A stretch of DNA of 64,000 nucleotides from Mitsuokella multacida DSM 20544 (GCF_000155955.1 NZ_GG697142.2:33646-97645), one strand, 5' to 3'; shown: positions 15,947 to 25,019, numbered from the stretch's first letter. Translations and numbers: made by a program. Notes: a model not told the origin generated them from the sequence alone.

Positions 15947-18064
15947 ATGATTGGAACAATTTCTCTGGCAACATCGCTATTTTTCTCACTGCTGGCTGTG
16001 ATGGCATACGGCTATGCGATGCAGGTGAAGGCGGAGCAGGAGCGGGCTGAGCGCTGGGGCCGCGTCTCGCTCTTCGGCTCGTGCCTGGCCGCTGTCATCG
16101 CCTCGATCTACCTCTGGGTGATGATCCTCGGCGACCACTTCGAGATTGCCTATGTGGCGAGCTATTCCTCGAAGGAACTGCCGCTCATGTACAAGATTTC
16201 GGCCTTCTGGGCCGGTCAGCAGGGCTCGCTGCTCTTATGGCTGCTCATTCACGCGCTGGCCTCGCTCTACCTCTGCTGCCGGCAGCACATGAAGGCGGCG
16301 GGGCTCCTGGTCTACGCGCTCATTGAGTCGCTGCTCGTCATCCTCGTGCTGGCCAAGAGCCCGTTCGTCGCATCGGTGACGGCCGTGCAGGACGGCGTCG
16401 GTCTCAATCCGCTGCTGCAGGATCCATGGATGGCGGTGCATCCGCCCGTCATCTTCATCGGCTACGCCCTGCTCGCCGTGCCGTTCGCCTACGCGATGGG
16501 GGCGCTGCTCAAGGATGAGGATCAGAAGAGCTGGCTGGAGCCGACGCGCAGGTGGGCGCTATTTGCCTGGGGCTTCCTCGGCGCGGGCGTCTTCATCGGC
16601 GGCTACTGGGCCTATAAGGTGCTCGGCTGGGGCGGCTACTGGGGCTGGGACCCTGTCGAGAACTCCTCGCTCGTGCCGTGGCTGCTCGCTGGCGCTTTCG
16701 TCCACATCCTGCACGTCGCCAAGCGGCGGCCGGCGGCGCTCTCCGTGCTGCACCTCTCGGTCATCTTCACGTTCGCGCTCGTCATCTACGGCACGTTCCT
16801 GACGCGCAGCGGCATCCTCGGCGACTTCTCAGTGCACTCCTTCAGCGGCACGAGCATCGGCATGACATTGGCCGTCGTCAATGCGATTGTGCTCATCGGC
16901 GGCCTGGCGCTGCTTGCCATCAAGGCGGGCAATCTGCCTCAGGGAAAACTCTATGAGGCGCATGCGAGCCGCGAGTTCTGTCTGCTCTTGGGCGCGCTCG
17001 TGCTCGTGTTTATCTCTGCCATCATCTTCATCGGCATGTCGATGCCGCTCTTTACGCAGCTCATCGGCAAGCCGGCCGCCGTCGACACGGACTTCTATGT
17101 GCGCACGACGCTGCCATTGGCCATCGCTATGTGCCTCATCATGGCGGCGGCGGGCTGCCTGCGCTACGGCCGTCAGGCAGAGAAGCTCGGCAAGATCCTG
17201 CCCGCTGCCCTGCTCGCAATCGGCATCGCGCTCGCGTTCGTGGCGGGTGTGCACGCCCCAGGGCTGCTCGTGCTTGCGGCCGTCGCCATCCTGCTGCTCG
17301 GCGCGACCTTCGTCGGCTGGCACCGCGGGATGCTGCGCCTCGGCGCCGTGATTGCGCACGGCGGCGTCGCCCTGGCACTCTTTGCGATGGTGCTCTCGGG
17401 CGGTGCCAGCCAGTCGCTCTCGCAGGAGTTCAAGCCCGGCGAGAGTGTGACGATCGGCGGCTATGCGGTCACATATGAGGGCCAGCTCTTCGCCGAAGAC
17501 GGCACGATGAAGTTCTACCGCTACCTCGTCGACGGCAGTGAGGTGCGGGCGATGACGAAGCTCCACAAGAACGGTGAGGATGCTGCGCGCGAGCCGGCCA
17601 TCGCCCACACGCTCTTCGGCGACATCTACATCGCGCCGACGCCACCGAGGGGCGCGGACCGCATGGAACTCATCCTCAAGCGCGGCCGCATGGAGATGGG
17701 CGACCTGTTCGCCTACCGCTACGACGATGTCACGATGGAGGGACAACCAGACGGCACGACGCTCGTGACGGCCTCGATTGCTGTGACGGACGGCGAGAAG
17801 GTCGAGCACGTGCAGCCGACCATCATCGCGACGCGCGACGGCGGCACATCTTCGCCAATCCCTGTCTTCGGCGGTCAGAAGCGCATCCGCCTGACGGGCA
17901 TCTCCGGCAACGACTCGCAGGCGCGCATCGAGCTCCTGCCATCCGCTGAGGAAGAAGCGCAGGCTGCCGTGACTGCCTCCGTCAGCACGAAGCCCTTCAT
18001 CTACCTGCTCTGGATTGGGGCAGTCGCCGCATCGGTCGGCTGCTTCGTGGCCATGCGCCGCTGA
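15947..18064 (+). CDS. ccmF: Heme lyase CcmF
   Basis: A 705-residue membrane protein with about 14 helices that attaches heme to CxxCH motifs of apocytochromes. The WWD motif is GWGGYWGWDPVENSS (about residues 226-240). Flanking histidines (AVHPPVIFIGYALL; FVHILHVAKRR) fit the internal heme site, and a large periplasmic domain follows the last helices (about 480-670). GGGGGA precedes ATG 15947; the frame is open further upstream inside ccmE. It is the last gene of the operon. Its substrates in the window are NrfH and NrfA. Confidence 0.93.
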   Translation: MIGTISLATSLFFSLLAVMAYGYAMQVKAEQERAERWGRVSLFGSCLAAVIASIYLWVMILGDHFEIAYVASYSSKELPLMYKISAFWAGQQGSLLLWLLIHALASLYLCCRQHMKAAGLLVYALIESLLVILVLAKSPFVASVTAVQDGVGLNPLLQDPWMAVHPPVIFIGYALLAVPFAYAMGALLKDEDQKSWLEPTRRWALFAWGFLGAGVFIGGYWAYKVLGWGGYWGWDPVENSSLVPWLLAGAFVHILHVAKRRPAALSVLHLSVIFTFALVIYGTFLTRSGILGDFSVHSFSGTSIGMTLAVVNAIVLIGGLALLAIKAGNLPQGKLYEAHASREFCLLLGALVLVFISAIIFIGMSMPLFTQLIGKPAAVDTDFYVRTTLPLAIAMCLIMAAAGCLRYGRQAEKLGKILPAALLAIGIALAFVAGVHAPGLLVLAAVAILLLGATFVGWHRGMLRLGAVIAHGGVALALFAMVLSGGASQSLSQEFKPGESVTIGGYAVTYEGQLFAEDGTMKFYRYLVDGSEVRAMTKLHKNGEDAAREPAIAHTLFGDIYIAPTPPRGADRMELILKRGRMEMGDLFAYRYDDVTMEGQPDGTTLVTASIAVTDGEKVEHVQPTIIATRDGGTSSPIPVFGGQKRIRLTGISGNDSQARIELLPSAEEEAQAAVTASVSTKPFIYLLWIGAVAASVGCFVAMRR

Positions 18065-18090
18065 GCCTCGAGAATATCTCTCCATACGAA

Positions 18091-18156
18091 CAGGAGCTGC
18101 TGCTCCCATGGAATACCCTTTGGGACATCCGTGAGAGCAGCAGCTCCTGTTTTTTT
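18091..18156. terminator. Terminator of the ccm operon
   Basis: CAGGAGCTGCTGCTC and GAGCAGCAGCTCCTG form a perfect 15-bp stem, followed by TTTTTTT. Confidence 0.85.
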
Positions 18157-18165
18157 GATGCGTGT

Positions 18166-19044
18166 TCAGTGCTCTGGCGGCAGGCTCAGGCGGTGCAGCC
18201 GGTCCGTCAGGTAAGTGAGCGTCGCGAAGCGGTCCTCGATGAGCGCGCAGAGATTGCCATCGTCCGTCCCTTCTAGCGGGCAGTCGGAGACCGCGTCTGC
18301 ATCTGATGCTGTCGTATTGCCAATCTGCTGTTTGATGGCCTCGAGCGAAGCGCGCTGGAGTAGGCACGTGATGCCCTCAATCTTGCGGGCGAGGGCGAGC
18401 AGGCGCTTCGGCGTTTGCTCAGCCGTGGTGTGCAGCGCCTGATACTCGTTCTTCAGATGTAGCTGATGATACTCGGCCAGGCCCGTCAGTAACTGGCAGG
18501 CAGAGGTGACAGAGGCTGTGCGACGCCCCGGGATGATGGTGAGGTCAGGGCGCAGATGCTCGCGATAGGGCGGTGCTAGCAGAAGGTCTTTGCCGACGAA
18601 AGGCTCGACACCGATGAGCCAGCGGGCCTGCTCGAGCTCGTCTAGCAAGGCAGGCAGGGGCATCTCCTCAAATGCCAGTGGGCGGAAGTGCAGCTCATTT
18701 ATGCCGAGTTCATGGCACTCTTTAATCAACAGCTCTGTATATGGATAGAGGTTGTTGAAGACATAGACCGTTTCGCCTGCGGGAATCTTGGCGATGTCGA
18801 GGAAGAACCGCGTCGTCGGGTGCAGGTCGAAGACATAGAGCTGCGCGGCAGGCAATACCCTGCGCAGACGGTCTTCCTGTGTGACGGCGCAAATATAGAA
18901 CGTATCCGGCGCTGGCGCCTCAATCTCGGTGGTCAGCATGGTCTCAATCGACAGAGATCGTCCCAGCAAGGCCGATGTGATGCCGGCGATTTCGTGGGCC
19001 ACGAGTGCACTGCTGCCCACAGCAATCAGACGGGGCTTATTCAT
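18166..19044 (-). CDS. Protein of unknown function coupled to a LysR gene
   Basis: A 292-residue protein I cannot assign. Residues 1-140 look like an alternating beta/alpha fold (RLIAVGSSALVAHEIAGI, TFYICAVTQEDRL, LYVFDLHPTTRF, TVYVFNNLYPYTELL), similar in feel to the ligand-sensing front parts of some regulators; the rest (about 165-292) is mostly helical. No helix-turn-helix or catalytic motif is evident. AAAGGAGG precedes ATG 19044, inside the last codons of the LysR gene (8-base overlap), so the two are made together. A role in sensing the substrate of the neighbouring lyase/transporter unit is inferred from position only. Confidence 0.65.
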   Translation of the reverse strand: MNKPRLIAVGSSALVAHEIAGITSALLGRSLSIETMLTTEIEAPAPDTFYICAVTQEDRLRRVLPAAQLYVFDLHPTTRFFLDIAKIPAGETVYVFNNLYPYTELLIKECHELGINELHFRPLAFEEMPLPALLDELEQARWLIGVEPFVGKDLLLAPPYREHLRPDLTIIPGRRTASVTSACQLLTGLAEYHQLHLKNEYQALHTTAEQTPKRLLALARKIEGITCLLQRASLEAIKQQIGNTTASDADAVSDCPLEGTDDGNLCALIEDRFATLTYLTDRLHRLSLPPEH

Positions 19045-19918
19045 GGGATGAGCCTCCTTTTTTGAACAGGTTGAGAAATGCCTCAGCGGCATGTGAGAGA
19101 TGGTGATTTGTCTTCCAGAAGATGCGGTTCGTAAGGCGAAGTGGCGGTTCCAGCGGGATGGAGGCAAGCGCAGTGTCGTCTTCCACGAGGCTTTCCGGCA
19201 GGATTGAGACGCCGCAGCCGGCCGCGACGAGGCCCTTGATGGTCTGCACGCTCTGGGATTCAAAGGCAATGCGGGGCAGGCTGCCGGTCTCCTCGAATGC
19301 ATCGATGAGCTCTTGGCGGTAGAGACAGTCTTTCTTGAGCAGGATCAGCTGTTCGGCGGAGAGCTCCTTGAGCTCCAGCGTATTGCGGCGGTGCAGGGGA
19401 TGGCTGCGGCTGCAGCAGATGACGAGTTCCTCTGGTGTGAAGCTCAGGCTGGAGAGCGCGGGATTATCTTTGGGGGCTGGCAGGATGGCGAGGTCGAGCT
19501 TGTCCTCCAGCAGAGCTTGCTGCAGGCGGCTCGTGTCCTCTTCGCGCAGGGCTATCTGGATGTCGGGGAAAGCCAGGTGGTATTCTCTGAGTTGATGGAC
19601 AATGGCGCGCATGGCGCCAAGCGGGGTGAGACCGAGCGTCAGTACACCGCTCGTCAGATTCTTGAGCGCGTGGATTTCCTCGACGGTCGTCGTGATGCCG
19701 TGCATGATTTTCTCGACGTGGCTGGCAAAGATGCGGCCCTCGGCCGTCAGCGTGACCAGCTTCTGACTGCGGTCAAAGAGTTGGATGCCGAGTTCCTCCT
19801 CGAGGCTGCGGACGGCGTTGGTCACAGCAGGCTGAGAGACATAGAGGCGCTCCGCCGCGCGAGTGAAGCTGCCGGCTTCGCGTACCATGAGAAAGTATTC
19901 GAGTTGTCGGATTTCCAA
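19037..19918 (-). CDS. LysR-family transcriptional regulator
   Basis: A 293-residue regulator. The N-terminal winged helix is classical: MEIRQLEYFLMVREAGSFTRAAERLYVSQPAVTNAVRSLE is in two blocks here, with SQPAVTNAVRSLEEELG as the recognition region. The effector domain (about 90-290) has the usual LTLGLTPLGA and CGVSILPESLV strands. It is divergent from the lyase gene across a 366-bp region rich in GATAA motifs, which suggests it controls that unit. The GAGGTATA-type ribosome site lies just upstream of ATG 19918. Confidence 0.92.
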   Translation of the reverse strand: MEIRQLEYFLMVREAGSFTRAAERLYVSQPAVTNAVRSLEEELGIQLFDRSQKLVTLTAEGRIFASHVEKIMHGITTTVEEIHALKNLTSGVLTLGLTPLGAMRAIVHQLREYHLAFPDIQIALREEDTSRLQQALLEDKLDLAILPAPKDNPALSSLSFTPEELVICCSRSHPLHRRNTLELKELSAEQLILLKKDCLYRQELIDAFEETGSLPRIAFESQSVQTIKGLVAAGCGVSILPESLVEDDTALASIPLEPPLRLTNRIFWKTNHHLSHAAEAFLNLFKKGGSSHE

Positions 19919-20036
19919 AATATACCTCCTTTACGGTCTTTACGGTTCAAATCCACTTGTTGGGAGCTGTTAACACAGGATTCGTCATATCCGCGCGAGA
20001 CACCTTCTGGCGGGGTATAAGAAATCTGCTGGAAAA

Positions 20037-20269
20037 GATAAGAAAAACTTATAGGATAATCTGAGATGATGATAGACGAAGAACCTGATAATCTGTACTT
20101 ATCCAAAATAGCAGAGAAAACGCGGGATGCCATCAATTCAGCTCTGAAGCAGGCCATCTGCCTTATCCTTGGATAAGGGGCCGGTATTTCCCTTGGCAGG
20201 GCATCTGATGGTACGATAGAGCCAGATAAGGAAAGGGCAGGTGCGCGAGAGCCTGCCGTCAGAGATAAG
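20037..20269. promoter_or_regulatory. Cluster of GATAAG-type motifs between LysR and lyase genes
   Basis: GATAAG or its complement occurs at 20037, 20055, 20087, 20098, 20161, 20173, 20225 and 20264. The copies at 20161-20178 form the perfect palindrome CCTTATCCTTGGATAAGG. The rest of the 19919-20284 gap holds a small hairpin (GGCAGG...CCTGCC, near 20235-20257) and no gene. Confidence 0.5.
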
Positions 20270-20284
20270 AAAGGGGTTTTTCAC

Positions 20285-21643
20285 ATGTCAGCAACGGTCA
20301 TCGACAGCCAGATTCACGGTTTCCTGTTCGGTACGGAGGAAATGAATGAAGTCTTCTCGGAGAAGTCCTGGGTGCAGAAATGGCTGGATACGGAAGCAGC
20401 TCTGGCACAGGCTCAGGGTGAGCTCGGCGTCATCCCGAAGGAGAAGGCCGATATCATCGTGAAGTATGCGAAGGCCGACCTCATCGACATTCCGTCCATC
20501 GGTGAGGGCTACAAGAGCTCCATCACGATTGTGCCGCTCCTCAATGCCTTCAAGAAAATCCTGCCGGAGCATGCCGGCGAGTACGTGCACTGGGGTGCTA
20601 CGAGCCAGGACATTGTCGACACGGGCATGGTTCTCCTGGAGCGCGATGCCTATGATATCATCCTGCGCGATGCTAAGGCATGCCTCAAGGCCATCCTCAA
20701 GCTCGTCAAGAAATACCGTGATACGCCGGAAGCCGGCCGCACGCATGTCGTCCATGCCATCCCCATCACATTCGGCTACAAGGCAGCCGTCTGGGCCGAT
20801 GAACTGGGCCGCCAGATCGAGCGCTTCGAGGGCATGAAGAAACGCGTCTTCGTCGGCGAGATGGCCGGCGCCGTCGGCACGCTCGCCTCGCAGCCGGAGA
20901 AAGGGCTTGAGACGCAGCAGCGCATGTTCGAGATCCTGGGCCTCGAGGTCCCGACGATTGCCTGGCATGTCGCGCGCGACAATCAGGCGGAATTTGCCAG
21001 CATGCTCGCGCTGCTCGCCGGCACGCTCGGCCGCATCGCGCATGAGATCTTCACGCTGCAGCGCACGGAAATCCTGGAGCTCGAGGAACCGTTCTTCATG
21101 GGCAAGGTCGGTTCCTCGACGATGCCGCACAAGCGCAATCCAGCCGTGCTCGAGAATGTCCTGGCACTTCTGCGCAATGTCCGCGGCATCGCGCCGACGG
21201 TCGTCGAGAGCATGGTCTCGGAGAATGAGCGCGACTGGGGCTGCTTCATCTCTGAGTGGGAAGCCATCCCGCGCGCCTGCGAGCTCATGGCCACGGCTCT
21301 GCACAAGACGAAGTACATCCTCGAGAACCTCATCGTCTACGAGAAGCACATGGAGCGCAATCTCTTCGTGCAGAAGGGCCTCATGATGAGTGAGTGCGTC
21401 ATGATGCACCTGGCACGCAAGCTCGGTCGCCTGACCTCGCATCACATCGTCTACAATGCCTGCATGGAAGCCTATGAGAAGGAAATCCCTCTGAAGGACG
21501 TGCTCATGAAGACGAAGGAAGTCGAGGATGCCTTCACGGAAGAAGAGATCGACTACATGCTCAATCCGCACAACTACCTCGGCCTCGCGCCAGTCTTCTG
21601 CGACCGCGTGCTCGCCAAGTACGCTGCCTACGCAGAAGCCTGA
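20285..21643 (+). CDS. Fumarase/aspartase-superfamily lyase
   Basis: A 452-residue enzyme of the superfamily that eliminates fumarate-type products from succinyl or carboxymuconate-like substrates. The signature GSSTMPHKRNP (about residues 278-288) is intact, as are VHWGATSQDIVDTG and the catalytic-histidine region GRTHVVHAIPITFG. The order of motifs and length fit the PurB/PcaB branch (adenylosuccinate lyase or carboxymuconate cycloisomerase). It is not in a purine context: it is followed at once by an anion transporter and controlled by a divergent LysR gene, so it probably degrades an imported N-substituted aspartate or related acid. The exact substrate cannot be read from sequence. Confidence 0.85.
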   Translation: MSATVIDSQIHGFLFGTEEMNEVFSEKSWVQKWLDTEAALAQAQGELGVIPKEKADIIVKYAKADLIDIPSIGEGYKSSITIVPLLNAFKKILPEHAGEYVHWGATSQDIVDTGMVLLERDAYDIILRDAKACLKAILKLVKKYRDTPEAGRTHVVHAIPITFGYKAAVWADELGRQIERFEGMKKRVFVGEMAGAVGTLASQPEKGLETQQRMFEILGLEVPTIAWHVARDNQAEFASMLALLAGTLGRIAHEIFTLQRTEILELEEPFFMGKVGSSTMPHKRNPAVLENVLALLRNVRGIAPTVVESMVSENERDWGCFISEWEAIPRACELMATALHKTKYILENLIVYEKHMERNLFVQKGLMMSECVMMHLARKLGRLTSHHIVYNACMEAYEKEIPLKDVLMKTKEVEDAFTEEEIDYMLNPHNYLGLAPVFCDRVLAKYAAYAEA

Positions 21644-21666
21644 GCACTCGTAAGAGGTGAATGAAA

Positions 21667-23082
21667 ATGGATGCAAGTCAAAAGAAAAAGCTGGTTGGCG
21701 TCATCCTGCTCGGCGCGGTGATCTGGTTCCTGCCGCATCCTGATGCGATCACGCCGATTGCCTGGCACCTGTTTGCTGTCTTTGCGGCGACTATCGCAGG
21801 ATTTATCCTGCAGCCATTGCCAATCGGCGCTGTCGCCTTCATCGGCGTCTCAGTGGCCGCGCTGCTGGGTGTCGTCAGCGTCAAAGTCGCGATCTCTGGC
21901 TACGGCAACAGCACGATCTGGCTCATCGTCTGCGCATTCTTGCTGGCCCGAGCCTTCATCAAGAGTGGCCTCGGCAGCCGCATCGCGTATCTCATTATCA
22001 AGGCTATCGGCAAGTCGAGCCTGACACTCGGCTATGCCATCACGCTCTCGGATTTTGTCATCTCGCCGGCCACGCCTTCGAGCACAGCCCGTGCGGGCGG
22101 CATCATCTACCCAATCATCCGCAGTCTGTCGTCCGCGCTCCACTCGGAGCCGGATGATGGTACGGCGCGGAAGTTTGGCGCCTACATCATGCAGATTGAA
22201 TATCAGGCCAATGCCATCACCTGCGCGATGTTCATGACGGCGATGGCCGGCAACCCGATGGCTGTTGAGCTTGCTGCCAAGACCATCGGCGTCGAGATTA
22301 CCTGGAGCGCCTGGGCCACGGCCGCCATTGTGCCGGGGCTGCTCTCGCTCCTGCTGATGCCGTATCTACTCTACAAGCTCTACCCGCCCGAGATCCACGA
22401 GATGCCGCACGCCAAGCAGATGGCGGTGGAGGCACTCGAGAAGATGGGGCCGATGAGCTGGATGGAGAAAGTCGTGCTCGCTGTCTTCGTCGGCTCGCTG
22501 GCACTCTGGGCCACGTCGTCGCTGACGCACATGAATGCGACGGGCGTCGGTATGCTGGCCGTCACGGTCCTGCTGCTGACGAATGTGCTGACCTGGCAGG
22601 ATGTCCTGCAGGAGAAGGGCGCCTGGAACACGATGTTCTGGATGGGCTCCCTGATTGCCTTGGCCGGTGCGCTCTCGAGCTCGGGCTTCATCAAGGTGGT
22701 AGCCGATATGGCCGGTGCGGCAATCCAGAGCGCAGGCCTGAGCTGGCTTGCAGCCTTCATCATCCTCGTGCTCATCTACGTCTATTCGCACTATGCGTTT
22801 GCGAGTGTCTCGGCTCATATCGGTGCGATGTATGCGGCCTTCCTCGCCGTGGCCGTGGCTGTCGGCACGCCGCCGCTCCTCGCCGCGATCTCCTTCGCTG
22901 CGCTATCGAACATCATGATTCCGCTGACGCATTACGGCGGAGGTGCGGCCCCAATCCTCTACGGTGCCGGTTACGTGCCGCAGGGGACCTGGTGGAAACT
23001 CGGCTTCATCATCGTCACGGTCAATCTCGTCATCTGGCTCGGCATCGGCTCGCTCTGGTGGCATGTCATTGGCCTCTGGTAA
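21667..23082 (+). CDS. DASS-family anion (dicarboxylate/citrate) transporter
   Basis: A 471-residue inner-membrane protein with about 12-14 helices, including the family blocks SDFVISPATPSSTARAGGI and LSNIMIPLTHYGGGAAPILYG, the two substrate/sodium loops of the DASS/CitT family. It likely imports a di- or tricarboxylate by sodium symport or exchange. ATG 21667 is preferred over ATG 21661 because the AGAGGTGA site ends at 21660. It starts 23 bases after the lyase, so uptake and cleavage are one operon. Confidence 0.88.
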   Translation: MDASQKKKLVGVILLGAVIWFLPHPDAITPIAWHLFAVFAATIAGFILQPLPIGAVAFIGVSVAALLGVVSVKVAISGYGNSTIWLIVCAFLLARAFIKSGLGSRIAYLIIKAIGKSSLTLGYAITLSDFVISPATPSSTARAGGIIYPIIRSLSSALHSEPDDGTARKFGAYIMQIEYQANAITCAMFMTAMAGNPMAVELAAKTIGVEITWSAWATAAIVPGLLSLLLMPYLLYKLYPPEIHEMPHAKQMAVEALEKMGPMSWMEKVVLAVFVGSLALWATSSLTHMNATGVGMLAVTVLLLTNVLTWQDVLQEKGAWNTMFWMGSLIALAGALSSSGFIKVVADMAGAAIQSAGLSWLAAFIILVLIYVYSHYAFASVSAHIGAMYAAFLAVAVAVGTPPLLAAISFAALSNIMIPLTHYGGGAAPILYGAGYVPQGTWWKLGFIIVTVNLVIWLGIGSLWWHVIGLW

Positions 23083-23129
23083 ATCGTAAGACTGTTGTTC
23101 CATAAATATTAAATATGAAAAGATTCTGA

Positions 23130-23156
23130 AAGGTGTTGCGTCAGCAACACCTTTTT
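23130..23156 (+). terminator. Hairpin: DASS-gene terminator and possible nrfH operator
   Basis: AAGGTGTTGC, loop GTCA, GCAACACCTT, then TTT: a good terminator. The same sequence is the palindrome TGTTGC-N4-GCAACA, centred at 23141.5, about 30 bp upstream of a TATAAT (23172-23177) that would serve nrfH. Confidence 0.75.
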
Positions 23157-23216
23157 CTCTTGTTGAATGATATAATGAGAACAAACAAGGCGGAATAAGA
23201 GAGGAGGGAGTCCAGA

Positions 23217-23705
23217 GTGGAGTTCAAGGAATTATTTCAGAAGCATACGCTGGCTTGCCTGGCGGGCGGCTTCGTCATCGGCGTAGCGGTCTGTGGCATC
23301 GGCTCAGCGGCAATGGCCTTCTCGGGATCGCCGGCGTTCTGCGGATCGTGCCATGCGATGAAGAGTGAGGCGGCGACCTTCGCGATGTCCTCGCATCGCG
23401 CGCTGGAATGCACGGACTGCCACCTGCCGCACGACAATGCCGTGCACTACATGTTTGAGAAGGGCCGCACGGGCATGATTGATACGTATCATGAAGTGCT
23501 CCGCGACTATCCGGCGAACATCAAGATATCGGCAGATGGGCGGCAGACGGTCAACGACAACTGCCTGCGCTGCCATCAGACGACGATGGGCAATGTCCAC
23601 GCCGATGTCGGTGTCAGCATGGATACGGGCGGTGACTGCCTCAAGTGCCACAGCAGTATCGCACATGGTTCGAATCATCTCGAAGGGGGGATAAAAGTTG
23701 AGTAA
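23217..23705 (+). CDS. nrfH: Cytochrome c nitrite reductase small subunit NrfH
   Basis: A 162-residue membrane-anchored tetraheme cytochrome that oxidises menaquinol and passes electrons to NrfA. The N-terminal helix (LACLAGGFVIGVAVCGIGSA) is followed by four CxxCH sites: CGSCH, CTDCH, CLRCH and CLKCH. Start is GTG 23217, with GAGGAGGGAG upstream. The stop lies inside the first codons of nrfA (8-base overlap). A TATAAT at 23172-23177 without a -35 suggests activator-dependent transcription. Confidence 0.95.
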   Translation: MEFKELFQKHTLACLAGGFVIGVAVCGIGSAAMAFSGSPAFCGSCHAMKSEAATFAMSSHRALECTDCHLPHDNAVHYMFEKGRTGMIDTYHEVLRDYPANIKISADGRQTVNDNCLRCHQTTMGNVHADVGVSMDTGGDCLKCHSSIAHGSNHLEGGIKVE

Positions 23706-24990
23706 GCTGCAGAAGATATTGACGGGAATCATAGCAGTCTGCGTTGTATTCTTTGGCTTTGTCGTCGTCCGCATCGTCGCGGCACCGAACGACACGAGTG
23801 TCAAGCTCGCTAAGATTCCCCAGGAAAAACAGCTCGGCAAGGAAGCGTATAAAGATGCTTACCCGCTGGAGTACAATTCATTCATGAAGAACAACGACAC
23901 ATCACCGTCACCGACGGGGTACGGCGGTGCGCAGGAGGGCAACTCCCACCTGACGGAACAGCCGGAGATGGTTGAGAACTTCAAGGGCTACAAGTTCGCC
24001 ATCCAGTACGATGACGATCGCGGCCACACCTATGCGGGCGTGGACTTCAAGAACACGAAACGCCTGCCGGGCCAGAAGGGCAACTGCATTACCTGCAAGA
24101 GCTCCTACATGTACGATGTCTACTACAAGCAGAGCGGTTGGGATTATGCGTCCAAGCCAATCGAAGAGGCCATGGGCCCGATCGAGGACGACCAGTGGTT
24201 TGGCTGCTCGACCTGCCATGATCCGGAGACCATGGAGCTCCGCGTCTACCAGCAGGGCTTCATCGACTCGATGGCCCGCCGCGGCATCGATGTCAACAAT
24301 GCCTCGCATAACGATAAGCGCGCTTACGTCTGCGCACAGTGCCACAACGAGTACTACTTCATGAAGGAAGACGGCCGCGTCAATCATCCGTTCGACAACG
24401 GACTCGATGCGGAATCCGAGTACCAGTTCTATCAGTCCGGTCAGGCCGGCGGCTTCACGCAGGACTGGATCCATGCAGACTCCAAGGCTCCGATGCTCAA
24501 GGCGCAGCATCCGGACTTCGAGACCTGGGCAACGAGCGTCCACGCTGACGCTGGCGTCACCTGCGTTGACTGCCATATGCCGTACATGAGAGAGAATGGC
24601 CAGAAGTACACGTCGCACTGGATGACGAACCCGCTGAAGACGACGGAAGAGTCCTGCCTTAAGTGCCACGATGAGAGTGCAGAGACGCTCAAGGCACGTG
24701 TCCAGACGATTGGCGACAACACCTTCAAGCTCCAGCGCATCGCTGGCCAGACCGTCGCACAGGCTCACAAGACCATCAAGGCCGCCATGGATGCCGGTGC
24801 AACGGATGAGCAGCTCGCAGAGTCGCGCCAGCTCGTTCGCGAAGCGCAGTGGTACTGGGATTGGGTCGCTGCTGAGAATGGCATGGGCTTCCACAACCCG
24901 GACAAGATCATGCGCACGCTTGGTCTCTCCATCGATAAAGCACATCAGTGCATTGAGAAGACGAACGCTGTCGTGAAAGGCAGCCTCTGA
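23698..24990 (+). CDS. nrfA: Ammonia-forming cytochrome c nitrite reductase NrfA
   Basis: A 430-residue pentaheme enzyme at the outer face of the membrane that reduces nitrite to ammonium with six electrons. An N-terminal signal/anchor (ILTGIIAVCVVFFGFVVV) precedes the hemes: the catalytic CITCK (about residue 130), then CSTCH (about 170), CAQCH (about 212), CVDCH (about 288) and CLKCH (about 320). The KAQH motif (K-x-Q-H) near residue 270 is the calcium-binding type, rather than the calcium-free K-x-R-H. Start is TTG 23698, with GGGGGG upstream, overlapping nrfH. It depends on the ccm genes of this window for heme attachment. Confidence 0.96.
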   Translation: MSKLQKILTGIIAVCVVFFGFVVVRIVAAPNDTSVKLAKIPQEKQLGKEAYKDAYPLEYNSFMKNNDTSPSPTGYGGAQEGNSHLTEQPEMVENFKGYKFAIQYDDDRGHTYAGVDFKNTKRLPGQKGNCITCKSSYMYDVYYKQSGWDYASKPIEEAMGPIEDDQWFGCSTCHDPETMELRVYQQGFIDSMARRGIDVNNASHNDKRAYVCAQCHNEYYFMKEDGRVNHPFDNGLDAESEYQFYQSGQAGGFTQDWIHADSKAPMLKAQHPDFETWATSVHADAGVTCVDCHMPYMRENGQKYTSHWMTNPLKTTEESCLKCHDESAETLKARVQTIGDNTFKLQRIAGQTVAQAHKTIKAAMDAGATDEQLAESRQLVREAQWYWDWVAAENGMGFHNPDKIMRTLGLSIDKAHQCIEKTNAVVKGSL

Positions 24991-25019
24991 TCCTTGATAG
25001 CACTTCTACCACATCATGA

